From Chengkuizengella marina (GTDB taxonomy: Bacteria > Bacillota > Bacilli > Paenibacillales > KCTC-33759), in contig NZ_SIJB01000029.1 in assembly GCF_009910845.1 (NCBI RefSeq), positions 124,001 through 188,000 on the forward strand: 64,000 nt of DNA, written 5' to 3'. Position 1 is the first letter of the stretch. Each line of letters begins with the position of its first letter. The position numbers were made by a program, and so were the translations under genes. The notes under the pieces are model-generated. The model did no database searches, had not been told where the DNA came from, and saw nothing but the letters and a program-made list of their open reading frames with translations. This document shows, one piece after another, positions 45,610 to 54,277 of this stretch.

Positions 45610-46242
45610 ATGTTGTCTACAAAACAAGATATTTATGAAATAATTAACGATCGCAAATCGGTGCGTGTATATGATTCATCTGTCAAAATTGATAGAAGTG
45701 AAATGAATGAAATACTTGAAGAAACAGCGAAAGCACCATCTTCATGGAACCTTCAACATTGGAAGTTTCTTGTCATTGATGATGAGCAATTAAAGCAAAC
45801 GTTATTGCCGATTGCCTTTAATCAGCAGCAAGTTGTTGACGCAGCAGCTACAATTGTAGTGCTTGGTGATCTTGAAGCTAATAAAAATGGTGAAGCAGTA
45901 TATGGTGAAGCTGTGAAACATGGTTTTATGACAGAAGAAGCAAAGGATACATTGATGGGTCAAATTAATGGAGCATATCAAAATCAACAAGCTGCTTTTA
46001 GTGAAGCAGTACTAAATCCTTCATTAGCTGCGATGCAATTCATGTTAGTTGCAAAAGCAAAAGGTTATGATACGTGTCCAATGGGCGGTTTTGATCGAGA
46101 AAAAATAACCGAAACCTTTAATATTCCTGCTCGTTATATTCCAGTGATGTTGATAACTGTTGGGAAACAAGCAAAACCAGCACATGAAACACCAAGATTC
46201 CCAGTATCTCAAATCACTTCATATAATACATTTGAAGGTTAA
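45610..46242 (+). CDS. Nitroreductase family NAD(P)H:FMN oxidoreductase
   Basis: A 210-aa FMN-binding nitroreductase related to B. subtilis YdgI/YodC. DRKSVRVYD is the N-terminal FMN phosphate motif, APSSWNLQHW contacts flavin, and YDTCPMGGFDREKI is a family signature. Relatives reduce nitro compounds and quinones. GAGGAGGAG is directly upstream of ATG 45610. It is a monocistronic unit with its own promoter and terminator. Confidence 0.92.
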   Translation: MLSTKQDIYEIINDRKSVRVYDSSVKIDRSEMNEILEETAKAPSSWNLQHWKFLVIDDEQLKQTLLPIAFNQQQVVDAAATIVVLGDLEANKNGEAVYGEAVKHGFMTEEAKDTLMGQINGAYQNQQAAFSEAVLNPSLAAMQFMLVAKAKGYDTCPMGGFDREKITETFNIPARYIPVMLITVGKQAKPAHETPRFPVSQITSYNTFEG

Positions 46243-46288
46243 AAGACATTATATGAAAATGTAACAAAAAACAACTAAGATTTTAAGG

Positions 46289-46332
46289 GACATCTCTATA
46301 GAGATAATACATTCTCAAGAGGTGTCTTTTTT
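46289..46332 (+). terminator. Terminator after the nitroreductase gene
   Basis: GACATCTCT / AGAGGTGTC arms with a 20-base loop, then six T. Confidence 0.75.
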
Positions 46333-46370
46333 ATAGTTAGCTCATATATACAAAATATAAATTTGTATTA

Positions 46371-46399
46371 TTGATATTAATCGTATAGTTTAATATAAT
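46371..46399 (+). promoter_or_regulatory. Promoter of the GH16 gene
   Basis: TTGATA (46371-46376), 17 bases, TATAAT (46394-46399), close to the SigA consensus. Transcription would start near 46406. Confidence 0.85.
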
Positions 46400-46406
46400 G
46401 AATTTA

Positions 46407-46441
46407 TGAAATCGTTTTCTATTTAAATGAAAGCGCTTTCT
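46407..46441 (+). promoter_or_regulatory. Two tandem cre sites (CcpA operators) at the GH16 start of transcription
   Basis: TGAAATCGTTTTCT (46407-46420) and TGAAAGCGCTTTCT (46428-46441) both fit the cre pattern TGNAANCGNWWNCW. They are 21 bases apart, about two helical turns, and directly downstream of the -10 box. Binding of CcpA here would block initiation or early elongation when glucose is present. Confidence 0.85.
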
Positions 46442-46468
46442 AATAATTCTATGGGAGGGAATTATCAA

Positions 46469-48112
46469 ATGAAGAAAGTAATTCTAGTTTTATTTTCAAT
46501 CATGATAACAGTTTTATTGATCCCTGCAATTGGAATCGCAGATAATCATCAAGAATGGAACTTAGTATGGAGCGACGAATTTAATGGTAATACACTTGAT
46601 AGTAGTAAATGGACTTATGATATTGGCAATGGAGTAGGAGGTTGGGGAAATAATGAGGAACAATATTACACTAGCCGTTCAGACAATGTTAAAGTAGAGA
46701 ATGGAAACTTAATAATTACCGCTTTAAATGAACAATTTAATGGTTTTAACTATACTTCAGGGAAGATAAAAACGGATGGACTTGCAAGCTGGAAATACGG
46801 GAAATTTGAAGCTAGAATTAAGCTTCCGATAGGACAGGGTTTCTGGCCAGCATTTTGGATGATGCCTCAAGATGACATATATGGTGGATGGGCATCCTCA
46901 GGTGAAATTGATATCATGGAAAATAGAGGAAGATTACCTCATGAAATTAGTGGAGCGATTCATTATGGAGAAAATTGGCCGAATAATGTTTATTCAGGCG
47001 GAGCAATTACAATACCTAATAATGGTACTGTAGCTGACTGGCATAATTATAGTGTAGAGTGGGAACCAGGTGAAATTCGTTGGTACTTAGATGGTCAACT
47101 ATATAATACGGAAACCTCATGGTATAGCAGAAGTTTAGGTCAACCTACTAATAATCCTTTTCCTGCTCCATTTGATCAAGAGTTTTATATGATATTGAAC
47201 TTGGCAGTGGGAGGGAATTTCGATGGAGGTCGAATACCTTCCCCAAGTGATTTCCCTGCAGAAATGCTTATTGATTATGTAAGAGTTTATGAATCAACTG
47301 GTCCATCAACAGGTGATCCTATTCAGGCATTTGATCGAATTGAAGCAGAAAACTATACATCAATGAGTGGAATTCAGACAGAAACTACCACAGATACAGG
47401 TGGTGGGTTGAATGTAGGCTGGACGGATGAAGGGGATTTTCTCGTTTTTAATCATGTTGATTTTGGAAATGGTGCAAGTAGTGTTGATGTAAGGGTTGCT
47501 AGCAATACAAATGGGGGAACGATTGAATTCAGATTAGATAGTACTTCAGGACCTCTAATAGGTGCAGTTAATATTACCAATACAGGTGGCTGGCAAAATT
47601 GGATAACCAACACTGCTACAATTTCTAATGCTGAAGGTATACACGACTTATATATAGTTTTTAAAGGTAGTACTGGAATTGGTATTTTAAACTTAAATTG
47701 GCTGGAATTTAAGAATACAGATAACCCTTTCGAAAAAATTGAAGCAGAAAGTTATACATCCATGATTGGTATTCAGACGGAACCAACTTCTGATATAGGT
47801 GGGGGGTTAAATGTAGGCTGGATAGATGATGGAGACATTCTTACTTTTGAAAATGTTGATTTTGGAAACGGTGCAACTGGAATAGAAGCTAGAGTTGCTT
47901 CTGCTTCTGCTGGCGGAAGTATTGAATTCAGATTAGATAATACTTCTGGTCCATTAATTGGAACCTTAAATATTATGAATACAGGTGGCTGGCAAAACTG
48001 GATAACTGAAACAGGATTTATTGCAGCAACCTCCGGATCTCATGACTTGTATTTAGTATTTAGAGGCGGTAGTAATATAGGAAACCTCAATTGGTTTAAA
48101 TTAATAAACTAA
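46469..48112 (+). CDS. Secreted GH16 laminarinase with two CBM6 modules
   Basis: A 547-aa secreted endo-beta-1,3-glucanase. A signal peptide ends near GIADN (about residue 24). The GH16 domain (about 25-280) has the catalytic motif GEIDIMENRG and the laminarinase signature GKFEARIKLPIGQGFWPAFW. Two CBM6 modules follow (about 295-415 and 425-547); they are close copies sharing GGGLNVGW, VDFGNGA, EFRLD.TSGPLIG and NTGGWQNWIT. ATG 46469 has GGGAGGGA upstream; an earlier ATG at 46427 lies in the second cre site. It works with the GH81 and GH1 enzymes on laminarin. Confidence 0.94.
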   Translation: MKKVILVLFSIMITVLLIPAIGIADNHQEWNLVWSDEFNGNTLDSSKWTYDIGNGVGGWGNNEEQYYTSRSDNVKVENGNLIITALNEQFNGFNYTSGKIKTDGLASWKYGKFEARIKLPIGQGFWPAFWMMPQDDIYGGWASSGEIDIMENRGRLPHEISGAIHYGENWPNNVYSGGAITIPNNGTVADWHNYSVEWEPGEIRWYLDGQLYNTETSWYSRSLGQPTNNPFPAPFDQEFYMILNLAVGGNFDGGRIPSPSDFPAEMLIDYVRVYESTGPSTGDPIQAFDRIEAENYTSMSGIQTETTTDTGGGLNVGWTDEGDFLVFNHVDFGNGASSVDVRVASNTNGGTIEFRLDSTSGPLIGAVNITNTGGWQNWITNTATISNAEGIHDLYIVFKGSTGIGILNLNWLEFKNTDNPFEKIEAESYTSMIGIQTEPTSDIGGGLNVGWIDDGDILTFENVDFGNGATGIEARVASASAGGSIEFRLDNTSGPLIGTLNIMNTGGWQNWITETGFIAATSGSHDLYLVFRGGSNIGNLNWFKLIN

Positions 48113-48124
48113 ATTTATAAAGTA

Positions 48125-48159
48125 GAAAACGTGAGATAGTAAAACTGCTCACGTTTTTT
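48125..48159 (+). terminator. Terminator after the GH16 gene
   Basis: AAAACGTGAG / CTCACGTTTT hairpin followed by T residues. Confidence 0.88.
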
Positions 48160-48186
48160 GTACTCTTTATTTGGATGTACTATGTA

Positions 48187-48927
48187 TTAGTATTCAATTG
48201 TAATGATTGGAGATCCAATTGTTAACTGCCATTCTTCATTTAGTGAATTTTGATGAAGTGCTACTTGAAGATTCATTGAATTAGATCCACTTACAATTTT
48301 TGTATTTAAAGCAGGTGAATAATAGGAAGTACTGATTGTTCGTTGATCTGTATAAGTTTCAATTTCATTTAATTGAAGTACATCATCTAGTTGCTTCCAT
48401 AATTTCTGGAATTCACTTCCAGAATTAGTGTATTTACCTTGTATCATCAAGTTCCAGTTTACTTTTATATCTAACTTTTGTAAAGCAGACTCAATATTCA
48501 TTTTTGTCATTGACAAATAGTTTAAGCTCTGATTATTACTTTCTAGTATTATGGTTAAATAAGTTGATTTGTCATTGTTCATTCCTGTCAATCTTACAGA
48601 TAAATTCGTTCCTTTATCAATTTCAACTTTGGATATGTATACAAGGTGATTTAACTCTATCAGACTTTCACCTAATGGCATCTGAAGTTCATCCATGAGT
48701 AGATTTCCTAATTGTACAAAATCTTCTTGATGGTTATAATTTTTATAAAAACTACTGTGTTTTAAAATGAATGTATAATTTTCTGGAAAAATCTCTTCGG
48801 AAAGAGACAGAAATTGTGAGAAATCATCTTTAGGATTTGCATAAATATAATAAGATAAACTACTAATTAACAATATGATGATAAGAAATAAGCTGTACAT
48901 GATTTTATTTTTTAATATAGTTAACAT
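48187..48927 (-). CDS. YwmB-family (TATA-box-binding-like fold) protein
   Basis: A 246-aa protein with an N-terminal membrane anchor (residues 9-29) and an extracytoplasmic body. The C-terminal end IGSPIITIEY and the stretch NLQVALHQNS resemble B. subtilis YwmB, whose fold is TBP-like and whose function is unknown. AAAGGTGAT precedes ATG 48927. It is alone between terminators. Confidence 0.68.
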   Translation of the reverse strand: MLTILKNKIMYSLFLIIILLISSLSYYIYANPKDDFSQFLSLSEEIFPENYTFILKHSSFYKNYNHQEDFVQLGNLLMDELQMPLGESLIELNHLVYISKVEIDKGTNLSVRLTGMNNDKSTYLTIILESNNQSLNYLSMTKMNIESALQKLDIKVNWNLMIQGKYTNSGSEFQKLWKQLDDVLQLNEIETYTDQRTISTSYYSPALNTKIVSGSNSMNLQVALHQNSLNEEWQLTIGSPIITIEY

Positions 48928-49036
48928 ATAATCACCTTTGTTTATATTATGAATTTTTTGTTAGTAGTTAGTTTATCCAAAACTATTATTTTTAAACAAA
49001 ATTAATAGAACACTTAATAGATTTACATTAGACTAT

Positions 49037-49072
49037 AAAAAACAGTAAATTCAAAATGAATTCACTGTTTTT
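49037..49072 (-). terminator. Terminator of the DUF4870 gene
   Basis: AAAAACAGTGAATTC / GAATTTACTGTTTTT with a five-base loop and one mismatch. T runs on both strands. Confidence 0.75.
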
Positions 49073-49128
49073 TAGGTTTAGTTAAGGTATTTAATAATTG
49101 AATAAAACATATTTGTAAAAATTATCGT

Positions 49129-49455
49129 TTATTTAATGATATCGAAATCTCCAATCAGAGGAAGTGGTTTTGTTTTTTCAGATGCTGAATTAAAAATTCC
49201 AATGATCATATAAATAATGACCGCTAAATTTCCAAAAGGAAGAATAAGTAACCAACCCAATATAGGAATAAAAGTACCAATTACATTAACTGCAACAGCA
49301 AAAATCAATAAAATGAGACCTTGATTAGCATGATACATAGCAAATTTTGAATCTCTTGCAGCTATTAATGGTAAGAAAAATATAAAATAGGCTAAGACAG
49401 CCCAAATTTTATTCTCTTCAATATCTTTTGAGTTTATATGATGTGGATGTTGCAT
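49129..49455 (-). CDS. DUF4870-type small membrane protein
   Basis: A 108-aa protein with three hydrophobic segments. The layout (KIWAVLAYFIFFLPLIAA, FAMYHANQGLIL, VNVIGTFIPILGWLLILP) matches the DUF4870/Tic20-like group; FAMYHANQG is its central motif. Function is unknown. AAAAGGAGGTCG is upstream of ATG 49455. Confidence 0.78.
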   Translation of the reverse strand: MQHPHHINSKDIEENKIWAVLAYFIFFLPLIAARDSKFAMYHANQGLILLIFAVAVNVIGTFIPILGWLLILPFGNLAVIIYMIIGIFNSASEKTKPLPLIGDFDIIK

Positions 49456-49631
49456 TCATTATACGACCTCCTTTTCCTAAAAGGTGTATTCATGTTATTT
49501 TTTATTTTATGTTTCAATTTAGAGCGTGATGACATTTAATACGATGAGACTGTAAATGGAATAGGAATGTATTTGTATAGAACGCTTTTTAGGAGGATAA
49601 GCTATATAAAAAACTAAAGGGAATTGAACCA

Positions 49632-50024
49632 ATGGATAAAAAACCAATTATTTTTGAATTTGAGGATAAAAGATCAGCATTTCTGGCTTTAGATACTTTA
49701 GAGGAGTTAGGATATGAGGTGTTTTATCATGATGACTTGAGCAAACCAACATTACACATTCATATTGAAAAAAATGATCTAACATCTGCTTTGGAAATTA
49801 TTCAAGCACATGGGGGAATAATGGTGGAAAATGCTGGAGATGAAAGTAAATATATCAATGCAGCTTATGGAATTGAAGAAGGACAAATCCCCATACCTGC
49901 ACATACTGTTATTGAGGATCTACCAGAACATTATTTAAGTAATAATGAAAATAATGAACTGATAGAACAAACGAATGAATTTGAGGAAACTAATTATTTA
50001 TCAGCGGACGATGTTCATATATAA
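49632..50024 (+). CDS. Conserved hypothetical protein, unknown function (130 aa)
   Basis: A soluble 130-aa protein. Residues 5-65 alternate strands and helices (FEFEDKRSAFLALDTLEELG ... LHIHIEKNDLTSALEIIQAHGG), suggesting a ferredoxin-like alpha/beta domain. The C-terminal third is acidic and probably disordered. The ribosome site AAAGGGAATTG precedes ATG 49632. I do not recognise the family with certainty. It has its own terminator. Confidence 0.62.
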   Translation: MDKKPIIFEFEDKRSAFLALDTLEELGYEVFYHDDLSKPTLHIHIEKNDLTSALEIIQAHGGIMVENAGDESKYINAAYGIEEGQIPIPAHTVIEDLPEHYLSNNENNELIEQTNEFEETNYLSADDVHI

Positions 50025-50027
50025 GTA

Positions 50028-50063
50028 AGAAAAGAGCCTTCTTATATCATCTGGCTCTTTTCT
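50028..50063. terminator. Bidirectional terminator
   Basis: AGAAAAGAGCC / GGCTCTTTTCT hairpin between the convergent 130-aa gene and the FAD oxidoreductase gene. Confidence 0.85.
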
Positions 50064-50086
50064 ACCTTGTATGAACTATTTATAAA

Positions 50087-51352
50087 CTATACGGTAATCA
50101 TTTTTGCAGCATGTTTACCAGCAGTATGTCCTGTTACAAAAGCAGCGGTAATATTGTATCCTCCAGTATACCCATGAATATCTAATATTTCACCGCAAAA
50201 AAACAATCCGTTCATCAACTTTGATTGCATCGTTTTAGGATCTATCTCCTTTAGATGTACTCCCCCACCTGTCACAAAAGCTTCTTCAATTGAGCGTGTC
50301 CCTTTCACATAAAAACTAAATTTCTTTAAATTAGATATGAACTCTAACCACTTAGAATTAGTCACATTTTTAAAATTGAATTCTTCCTGAATTTTTGCTT
50401 TTTTTAACAATAAAGGAATGAAACGTTCAGGCAACATTTTTTTAAACAAGTTTTTGATTTGTTTCTTAGGTTCATTTTCCCCAATATGTTGAATCGTTTG
50501 GAGTAATTGTTCTTCAGATTGTGAAGGGAAAAGATCTATAGACACTTGTACTTGATTTGTATTAAACTTCTTCATTGTTTTTATGATGAATTGACTGCAC
50601 CGTAATGCCACTGGCCCAGAAATCCCAAAGTGGGTAAAAATCATATCCCCTTCATGAGTAATTACCTTTTTGTTTTTAGGATTCCAAACGGTGAGTTCAA
50701 TATTTCTTAAGGATAGACCTTGTAGTTCTTTTTTTTGAATAAAAGTCTCATTAGAGGTAATCGGAACTTCTGTCGGAAATAATTCAGTAATTGTATGACC
50801 TGCATCTTTTGCCCAAGCATAACCATCCCCTGTAGAACCTGTATGTGGAACAGATTTTCCTCCAGCTGCAATGATAATAGCGTTGCTCTTTATTGTTTCA
50901 CCTGTTTGTAATTCAATTCCTTTTGTTTGTTGATTAGCGTAAATGACTTGGTTGACTGGAGAATTGGTTTTTATATGTACACCTAGATCTTTTGCCTTAT
51001 TAATTAAAGTACGTACAACGGTCATTGCTTTGTCTGAGACTGGAAACATCCTACCTCGATCTTCTTCTTTTAACTGAATCCCTAAATTTTCAAAAAATTG
51101 TATGATATCCTGATTATTAAAATTAGAAAACGCACTAAATAAAAAACGCCCGTTTCCAGGAATGTTTTTGATAATTTCGTCCACTTCATGAGCGTTTGTA
51201 ACGTTACATCTGCCGCCCCCAGAAATGGCTAACTTTCTTCCTAACTTATTCCCTTTGTCAATGAGTAACACCTTAGCTCCATTTTCACTAGCAGATATAC
51301 TAGCCATTAAACCAGCAGGACCTCCACCAATTACAATCACATCATAAGACAT
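50087..51352 (-). CDS. HI0933/BaiN-family FAD-dependent oxidoreductase
   Basis: A 421-aa flavoprotein. The N-terminal dinucleotide fold [17 protein letters not shown] is followed by the family signature [14 protein letters not shown], then [20 protein letters not shown], and the C-terminal [15 protein letters not shown]. It is related to B. subtilis YtfP and the bile-acid enzyme BaiN; the natural substrate is not known. AAGGAG precedes ATG 51352. Confidence 0.88.
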   Translation of the reverse strand: MSYDVIVIGGGPAGLMASISASENGAKVLLIDKGNKLGRKLAISGGGRCNVTNAHEVDEIIKNIPGNGRFLFSAFSNFNNQDIIQFFENLGIQLKEEDRGRMFPVSDKAMTVVRTLINKAKDLGVHIKTNSPVNQVIYANQQTKGIELQTGETIKSNAIIIAAGGKSVPHTGSTGDGYAWAKDAGHTITELFPTEVPITSNETFIQKKELQGLSLRNIELTVWNPKNKKVITHEGDMIFTHFGISGPVALRCSQFIIKTMKKFNTNQVQVSIDLFPSQSEEQLLQTIQHIGENEPKKQIKNLFKKMLPERFIPLLLKKAKIQEEFNFKNVTNSKWLEFISNLKKFSFYVKGTRSIEEAFVTGGGVHLKEIDPKTMQSKLMNGLFFCGEILDIHGYTGGYNITAAFVTGHTAGKHAAKMITV

Positions 51353-51414
51353 ATATCAAACTCCTTACCATTCTTCGAGTGAATAAAAATTAACAAAATT
51401 AAGTAATTTTTTGC

Positions 51415-51420
51415 TATAAT
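51415..51420 (+). promoter_or_regulatory. Extended -10 promoter of the toxin mRNA
   Basis: TTGCTATAAT gives an extended -10 (TGCTATAAT); the -35 is weak. It is about 80 bases before the toxin start. Confidence 0.6.
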
Positions 51421-51498
51421 AAACACACGTGCTATAGACTGGCTCGATGCAAAGGCGGTTAGCTCACTTCCTGCTTTCATAAGAAGGAGGTGATGTCT

Positions 51499-51582
51499 AT
51501 GACAGTATTTGAAGGAATCTCTCTTATGATTTCATTCGGACTGCTAATTGTTGCAGTGCTGTCCTTTCATAAACGAAAGTAA
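51499..51582 (+). CDS. Holin-like type I toxin (27 aa)
   Basis: A 27-codon gene with a very strong ribosome site (AAGGAGGTGAT at 51484-51494) before ATG 51499. The peptide MTVFEGISLMISFGLLIVA followed by a basic tail (FHKRK) is the standard form of the Bacillales putative holin-like toxins, related to TxpA/BsrG. Such peptides insert into the membrane and are held in check by an overlapping antisense RNA. The mRNA is predicted to run from about 51427 to the terminator at 51702. Confidence 0.85.
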   Translation: MTVFEGISLMISFGLLIVAVLSFHKRK

Positions 51583-51712
51583 ACCGTCTTTGCCTCCAAG
51601 CATCTAGACGGTTTACACTAAACGAAATATGAGCCGACCGCCCTAATGGGCAATCTACTTGCACATTGATCACAGATATTCATCGTATCTGTGGTCTTTT
51701 TTAATTATATTC
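51581..51712 (-). ncRNA. Predicted antisense antitoxin RNA of the type I system
   Basis: On the minus strand TTGTTA (51744-51739), 18 bases, TATAAT (51720-51715) would start an RNA near 51709 that runs across the 3' half of the toxin mRNA. A hairpin AAACCGTCT / AGACGGTTT (51581-51616) could end it. The arrangement follows TxpA/RatA. The transcript itself is predicted, not shown. Confidence 0.45.
51668..51702 (+). terminator. Terminator of the toxin mRNA
   Basis: GATCACAGATA / TATCTGTGGTC hairpin followed by six T. Confidence 0.88.
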
Positions 51713-51769
51713 ATATTATATACTAAAATACTTGATTTTAACAACAATCCAGAATAGAAATAGAAAGGA

Positions 51770-52765
51770 TTATTCTCCATTTAAAATATTCTCAATCTTA
51801 TTTAATTCTTCATTACTAAATTCGAGGTTATTAATTGTTTTTACGTTTTCTTCGATTTGACTAACTTTACTTGCTCCTATAAGTGCAGTTGTAACATGCC
51901 CTCGCAATACCCATGCTAATGACATTTGTGCTAAACTTTGTCCGCGGTTTGAAGCCAATTCATTTAATTGTTGAACTTTATAGATTTTTTCTTCAGTAAC
52001 ATCTCCTTTATTTAAAAATATGCTTTCTTCTTTTGCTGCTCTGGAGTCTGTAGGAATCCCTCCAAGATAACGATTTGTAAGCATACCTTGTGCTAATGGT
52101 CCAAAAGCAATGGAACCAACTCCAGCTTCTTCAAGTACATCTTGAAGTCCGTCTTCAATCCAACGGTTAAACATAGAGTAATTTGGTTGGTGGATTAATA
52201 AAGGAGTCCCTAAATCTTTAAGAATACGAATAGCTTTTTTCGTTTCTTCTACACCATAATTTGAAATACCTACATAAAGAGCTTTTCCTTGTCTGACCAC
52301 TTGATCAAGAGCTCCCATCGTTTCCTCTAAAGGTGTATCTGGATCAAATCTGTGGCTGTAAAAAATATCTACGTAGTTTAATCCCATTCTTTTTAAGCTT
52401 TGGTCTAGGCTACTGATTAAGTATTTTTTAGAACCCCATTCACCGTAAGGACCTTCCCACATTCCGTAACCAGCTTTTGTTGAAATGATTAACTCATCTC
52501 GGTAACTTGCTAGATCAGATTTTAAGATATGACCTAGTGTTTCTTCCGCTGATCCGGGAGGAGGACCGTAATTATTTGCTAAATCAAAATGAGTAATACC
52601 TAAGTCAAATGCACTAAGTAACATTGATTTCGAATTTTCAAAAGGATCTACTCCTCCGAAATTGTGCCATAAACCTAAAGAAATAACGGGTAGTTTCAAA
52701 CCAGAACGACCACAATAGTTGTATTTCATATCAGAATATCTATTGTTACTTGCTATGTATGTCAT
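51770..52765 (-). CDS. Aldo/keto reductase, YghZ-like
   Basis: A 331-aa NADPH-dependent aldo/keto reductase close to E. coli YghZ (L-glyceraldehyde 3-phosphate reductase). The catalytic tetrad is seen in FDLANNYGPPPGSAEE (Asp and Tyr), IISTKAG (Lys) and YSHRFDPDTP (His). The C-terminal NADPH-binding part is ALIGASKVSQIEENV. It probably detoxifies methylglyoxal or related aldehydes. AGGAGGAAT precedes ATG 52765. Confidence 0.9.
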   Translation of the reverse strand: MTYIASNNRYSDMKYNYCGRSGLKLPVISLGLWHNFGGVDPFENSKSMLLSAFDLGITHFDLANNYGPPPGSAEETLGHILKSDLASYRDELIISTKAGYGMWEGPYGEWGSKKYLISSLDQSLKRMGLNYVDIFYSHRFDPDTPLEETMGALDQVVRQGKALYVGISNYGVEETKKAIRILKDLGTPLLIHQPNYSMFNRWIEDGLQDVLEEAGVGSIAFGPLAQGMLTNRYLGGIPTDSRAAKEESIFLNKGDVTEEKIYKVQQLNELASNRGQSLAQMSLAWVLRGHVTTALIGASKVSQIEENVKTINNLEFSNEELNKIENILNGE

Positions 52766-52941
52766 AAATGATTCCTCCTAATTCTATACTTTAGAATTGT
52801 ATTGATTCATCTATTCTAAATTAAGCAACTATAAAAATTCAAGTTCTTGAAAGATGATTCAAAACAGGACATTGCTTAACAAAGCTCCTGAATCTTTTTT
52901 AGAAACCTAGACATAATAATAGTAAAAAGGAGTAGATTACA

Positions 52942-53088
52942 TTGAATACAAACCCTAATCAAGATTCAAAAGCACAGCAGGAACAGGAACGAGAAAACCA
53001 ACTTCAACAACAAAACGAAGCTAAAGAGTCTAATGACTTAAAAAATATAGATAAAAAGTTGGATGGACCAAATCAACCTGCAACATAA
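52942..53088 (+). CDS. Small hydrophilic protein, unknown (48 aa)
   Basis: A 48-aa frame starting at TTG 52942 with AAAAGGAG nine bases upstream. The product is very rich in Q, N, E and K (AQQEQERENQLQQQNEAKES) and has no hydrophobic stretch, like small spore or stress proteins. It is 15 bases before the DUF3905 gene and likely in one transcript. Confidence 0.58.
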   Translation: MNTNPNQDSKAQQEQERENQLQQQNEAKESNDLKNIDKKLDGPNQPAT

Positions 53089-53103
53089 AAATAGGAGATA
53101 GAT

Positions 53104-53526
53104 ATGATGGCTAAAAATAAAAAAAAGAAACAAAATCAATCAAATTTCAGTCAAGAAAATCAACAATTTGATCTAGATCCTTATGAAATTAATTTTCTTC
53201 CTCAATTTAAAAAGGATAGAGGACCCAAAGGGGCTTTTGTAAATAAACATGGCGTTATCATAGGTGACCACGAATATGAATCTCCCAATTCCCCATTAAC
53301 TAAGTGGACGGAAGAAACTAATCCTGAAATAATGGCAGGGAATGAGTGGGTACATCCATATAAGGATATAGGCTTTCAAACTGAACAAAATAAAGATTAT
53401 TTTGAAAAGGGTATCGAACCAGAAGCAGGTATATTTACCCATCCTGATAAAGATGTCTCATTTGAACCTCCCATTCACAGTAAAGAGGATGGAAATAAAT
53501 CAGATTCTAATGAAGATGAAGAATAG
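53104..53526 (+). CDS. DUF3905 family protein
   Basis: A 140-aa hydrophilic protein. The conserved block DPYEINFLPQFKKDRGPKG, GVIIGDHEYESPNSPL and NPEIMAGNEWVHPYKDIGF identifies DUF3905, a Bacillales family possibly linked to sporulation. The N-terminus is lysine-rich and the C-terminus acidic. AGGAG precedes ATG 53104. Confidence 0.8.
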   Translation: MMAKNKKKKQNQSNFSQENQQFDLDPYEINFLPQFKKDRGPKGAFVNKHGVIIGDHEYESPNSPLTKWTEETNPEIMAGNEWVHPYKDIGFQTEQNKDYFEKGIEPEAGIFTHPDKDVSFEPPIHSKEDGNKSDSNEDEE

Positions 53527-53643
53527 TATTCATTTAATGATACAAATAGCTAACATTGCTTTCATTCCTCAGAGCCATGTATAATAAAATGAAGGTAACA
53601 AGTGATTTATTAATGAAATTTATTTTTTGAGGAGTGAATCCAC

Positions 53644-54081
53644 ATGTCTATGTCTTTTGATATGTATATGCATGATGTTATACAGCCGATGCGCGATGAG
53701 CTAACTAGAATTGGTGTAAAGGAACTCAGAACAGCTGAAGAAGTTGAAGGGAATTTTGAAGAATATAAAAAAGGCACCTCACTAGTTGTTGTGAATTCGG
53801 TATGTGGTTGTGCTGCAGGGCTTTGCCGACCAGGTGTTGCACTTGCATTAAATCATGAGAAAATTCCAAACCATTTATTTACTGTTTTTGCAGGGCAGGA
53901 TAAAGAAGCCACGGCAAAAGCACGTGAATATTTTGCACCTTACCCGCCGTCATCACCTTCTATTGCATTGATGAAGGATGGGAAATTAGTTCATTTTGTT
54001 GAAAGACATGAAATAGAAGATCATTCTGCTGAGCAGATTGCTAAGAACTTAACGGATGCTTTTGACAAATATTGTGACTAA
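53644..54081 (+). CDS. Bacilliredoxin (BrxA/BrxB family)
   Basis: A 145-aa YphP/YqiW-type thioredoxin-fold protein with the CGC active site in VNSVCGCAAGLCRPG. It removes bacillithiol from oxidised proteins, so the organism should make bacillithiol. TGAGGAGTG precedes ATG 53644. It ends before a strong terminator. Confidence 0.94.
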   Translation: MSMSFDMYMHDVIQPMRDELTRIGVKELRTAEEVEGNFEEYKKGTSLVVVNSVCGCAAGLCRPGVALALNHEKIPNHLFTVFAGQDKEATAKAREYFAPYPPSSPSIALMKDGKLVHFVERHEIEDHSAEQIAKNLTDAFDKYCD

Positions 54082-54106
54082 AAATAATACACATTTGAAC
54101 CATAAA

Positions 54107-54150
54107 CAACAAATAAACCAAACCTACACAGGTTTGGTTTTATTTGTTGT
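54107..54150. terminator. Strong terminator between the bacilliredoxin gene and the Van-like cluster
   Basis: A long inverted repeat, roughly ACAACAAATAAAACCAAACC and its complement, with a four- to five-base loop and T-rich sequence. It insulates the following cluster. Confidence 0.85.
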
Positions 54151-54277
54151 ATCTACATATTTCAATCCTAAATCAATTTCTTAAGATATTCTTTATCTTT
54201 GTTTTATAAAATATTTAATTTTGATCTTTATACTTCTAAGTAGTTTAAAAAACTCTTTATATAAAGGTGGAACAAAA

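Noticed and set aside
54190-54260. CTTTAT repeats before the ligase gene as a VanR binding array
   Set aside because: The three short copies have irregular spacing (35 and 29 bases) in AT-rich DNA and do not resemble a known VanR site.
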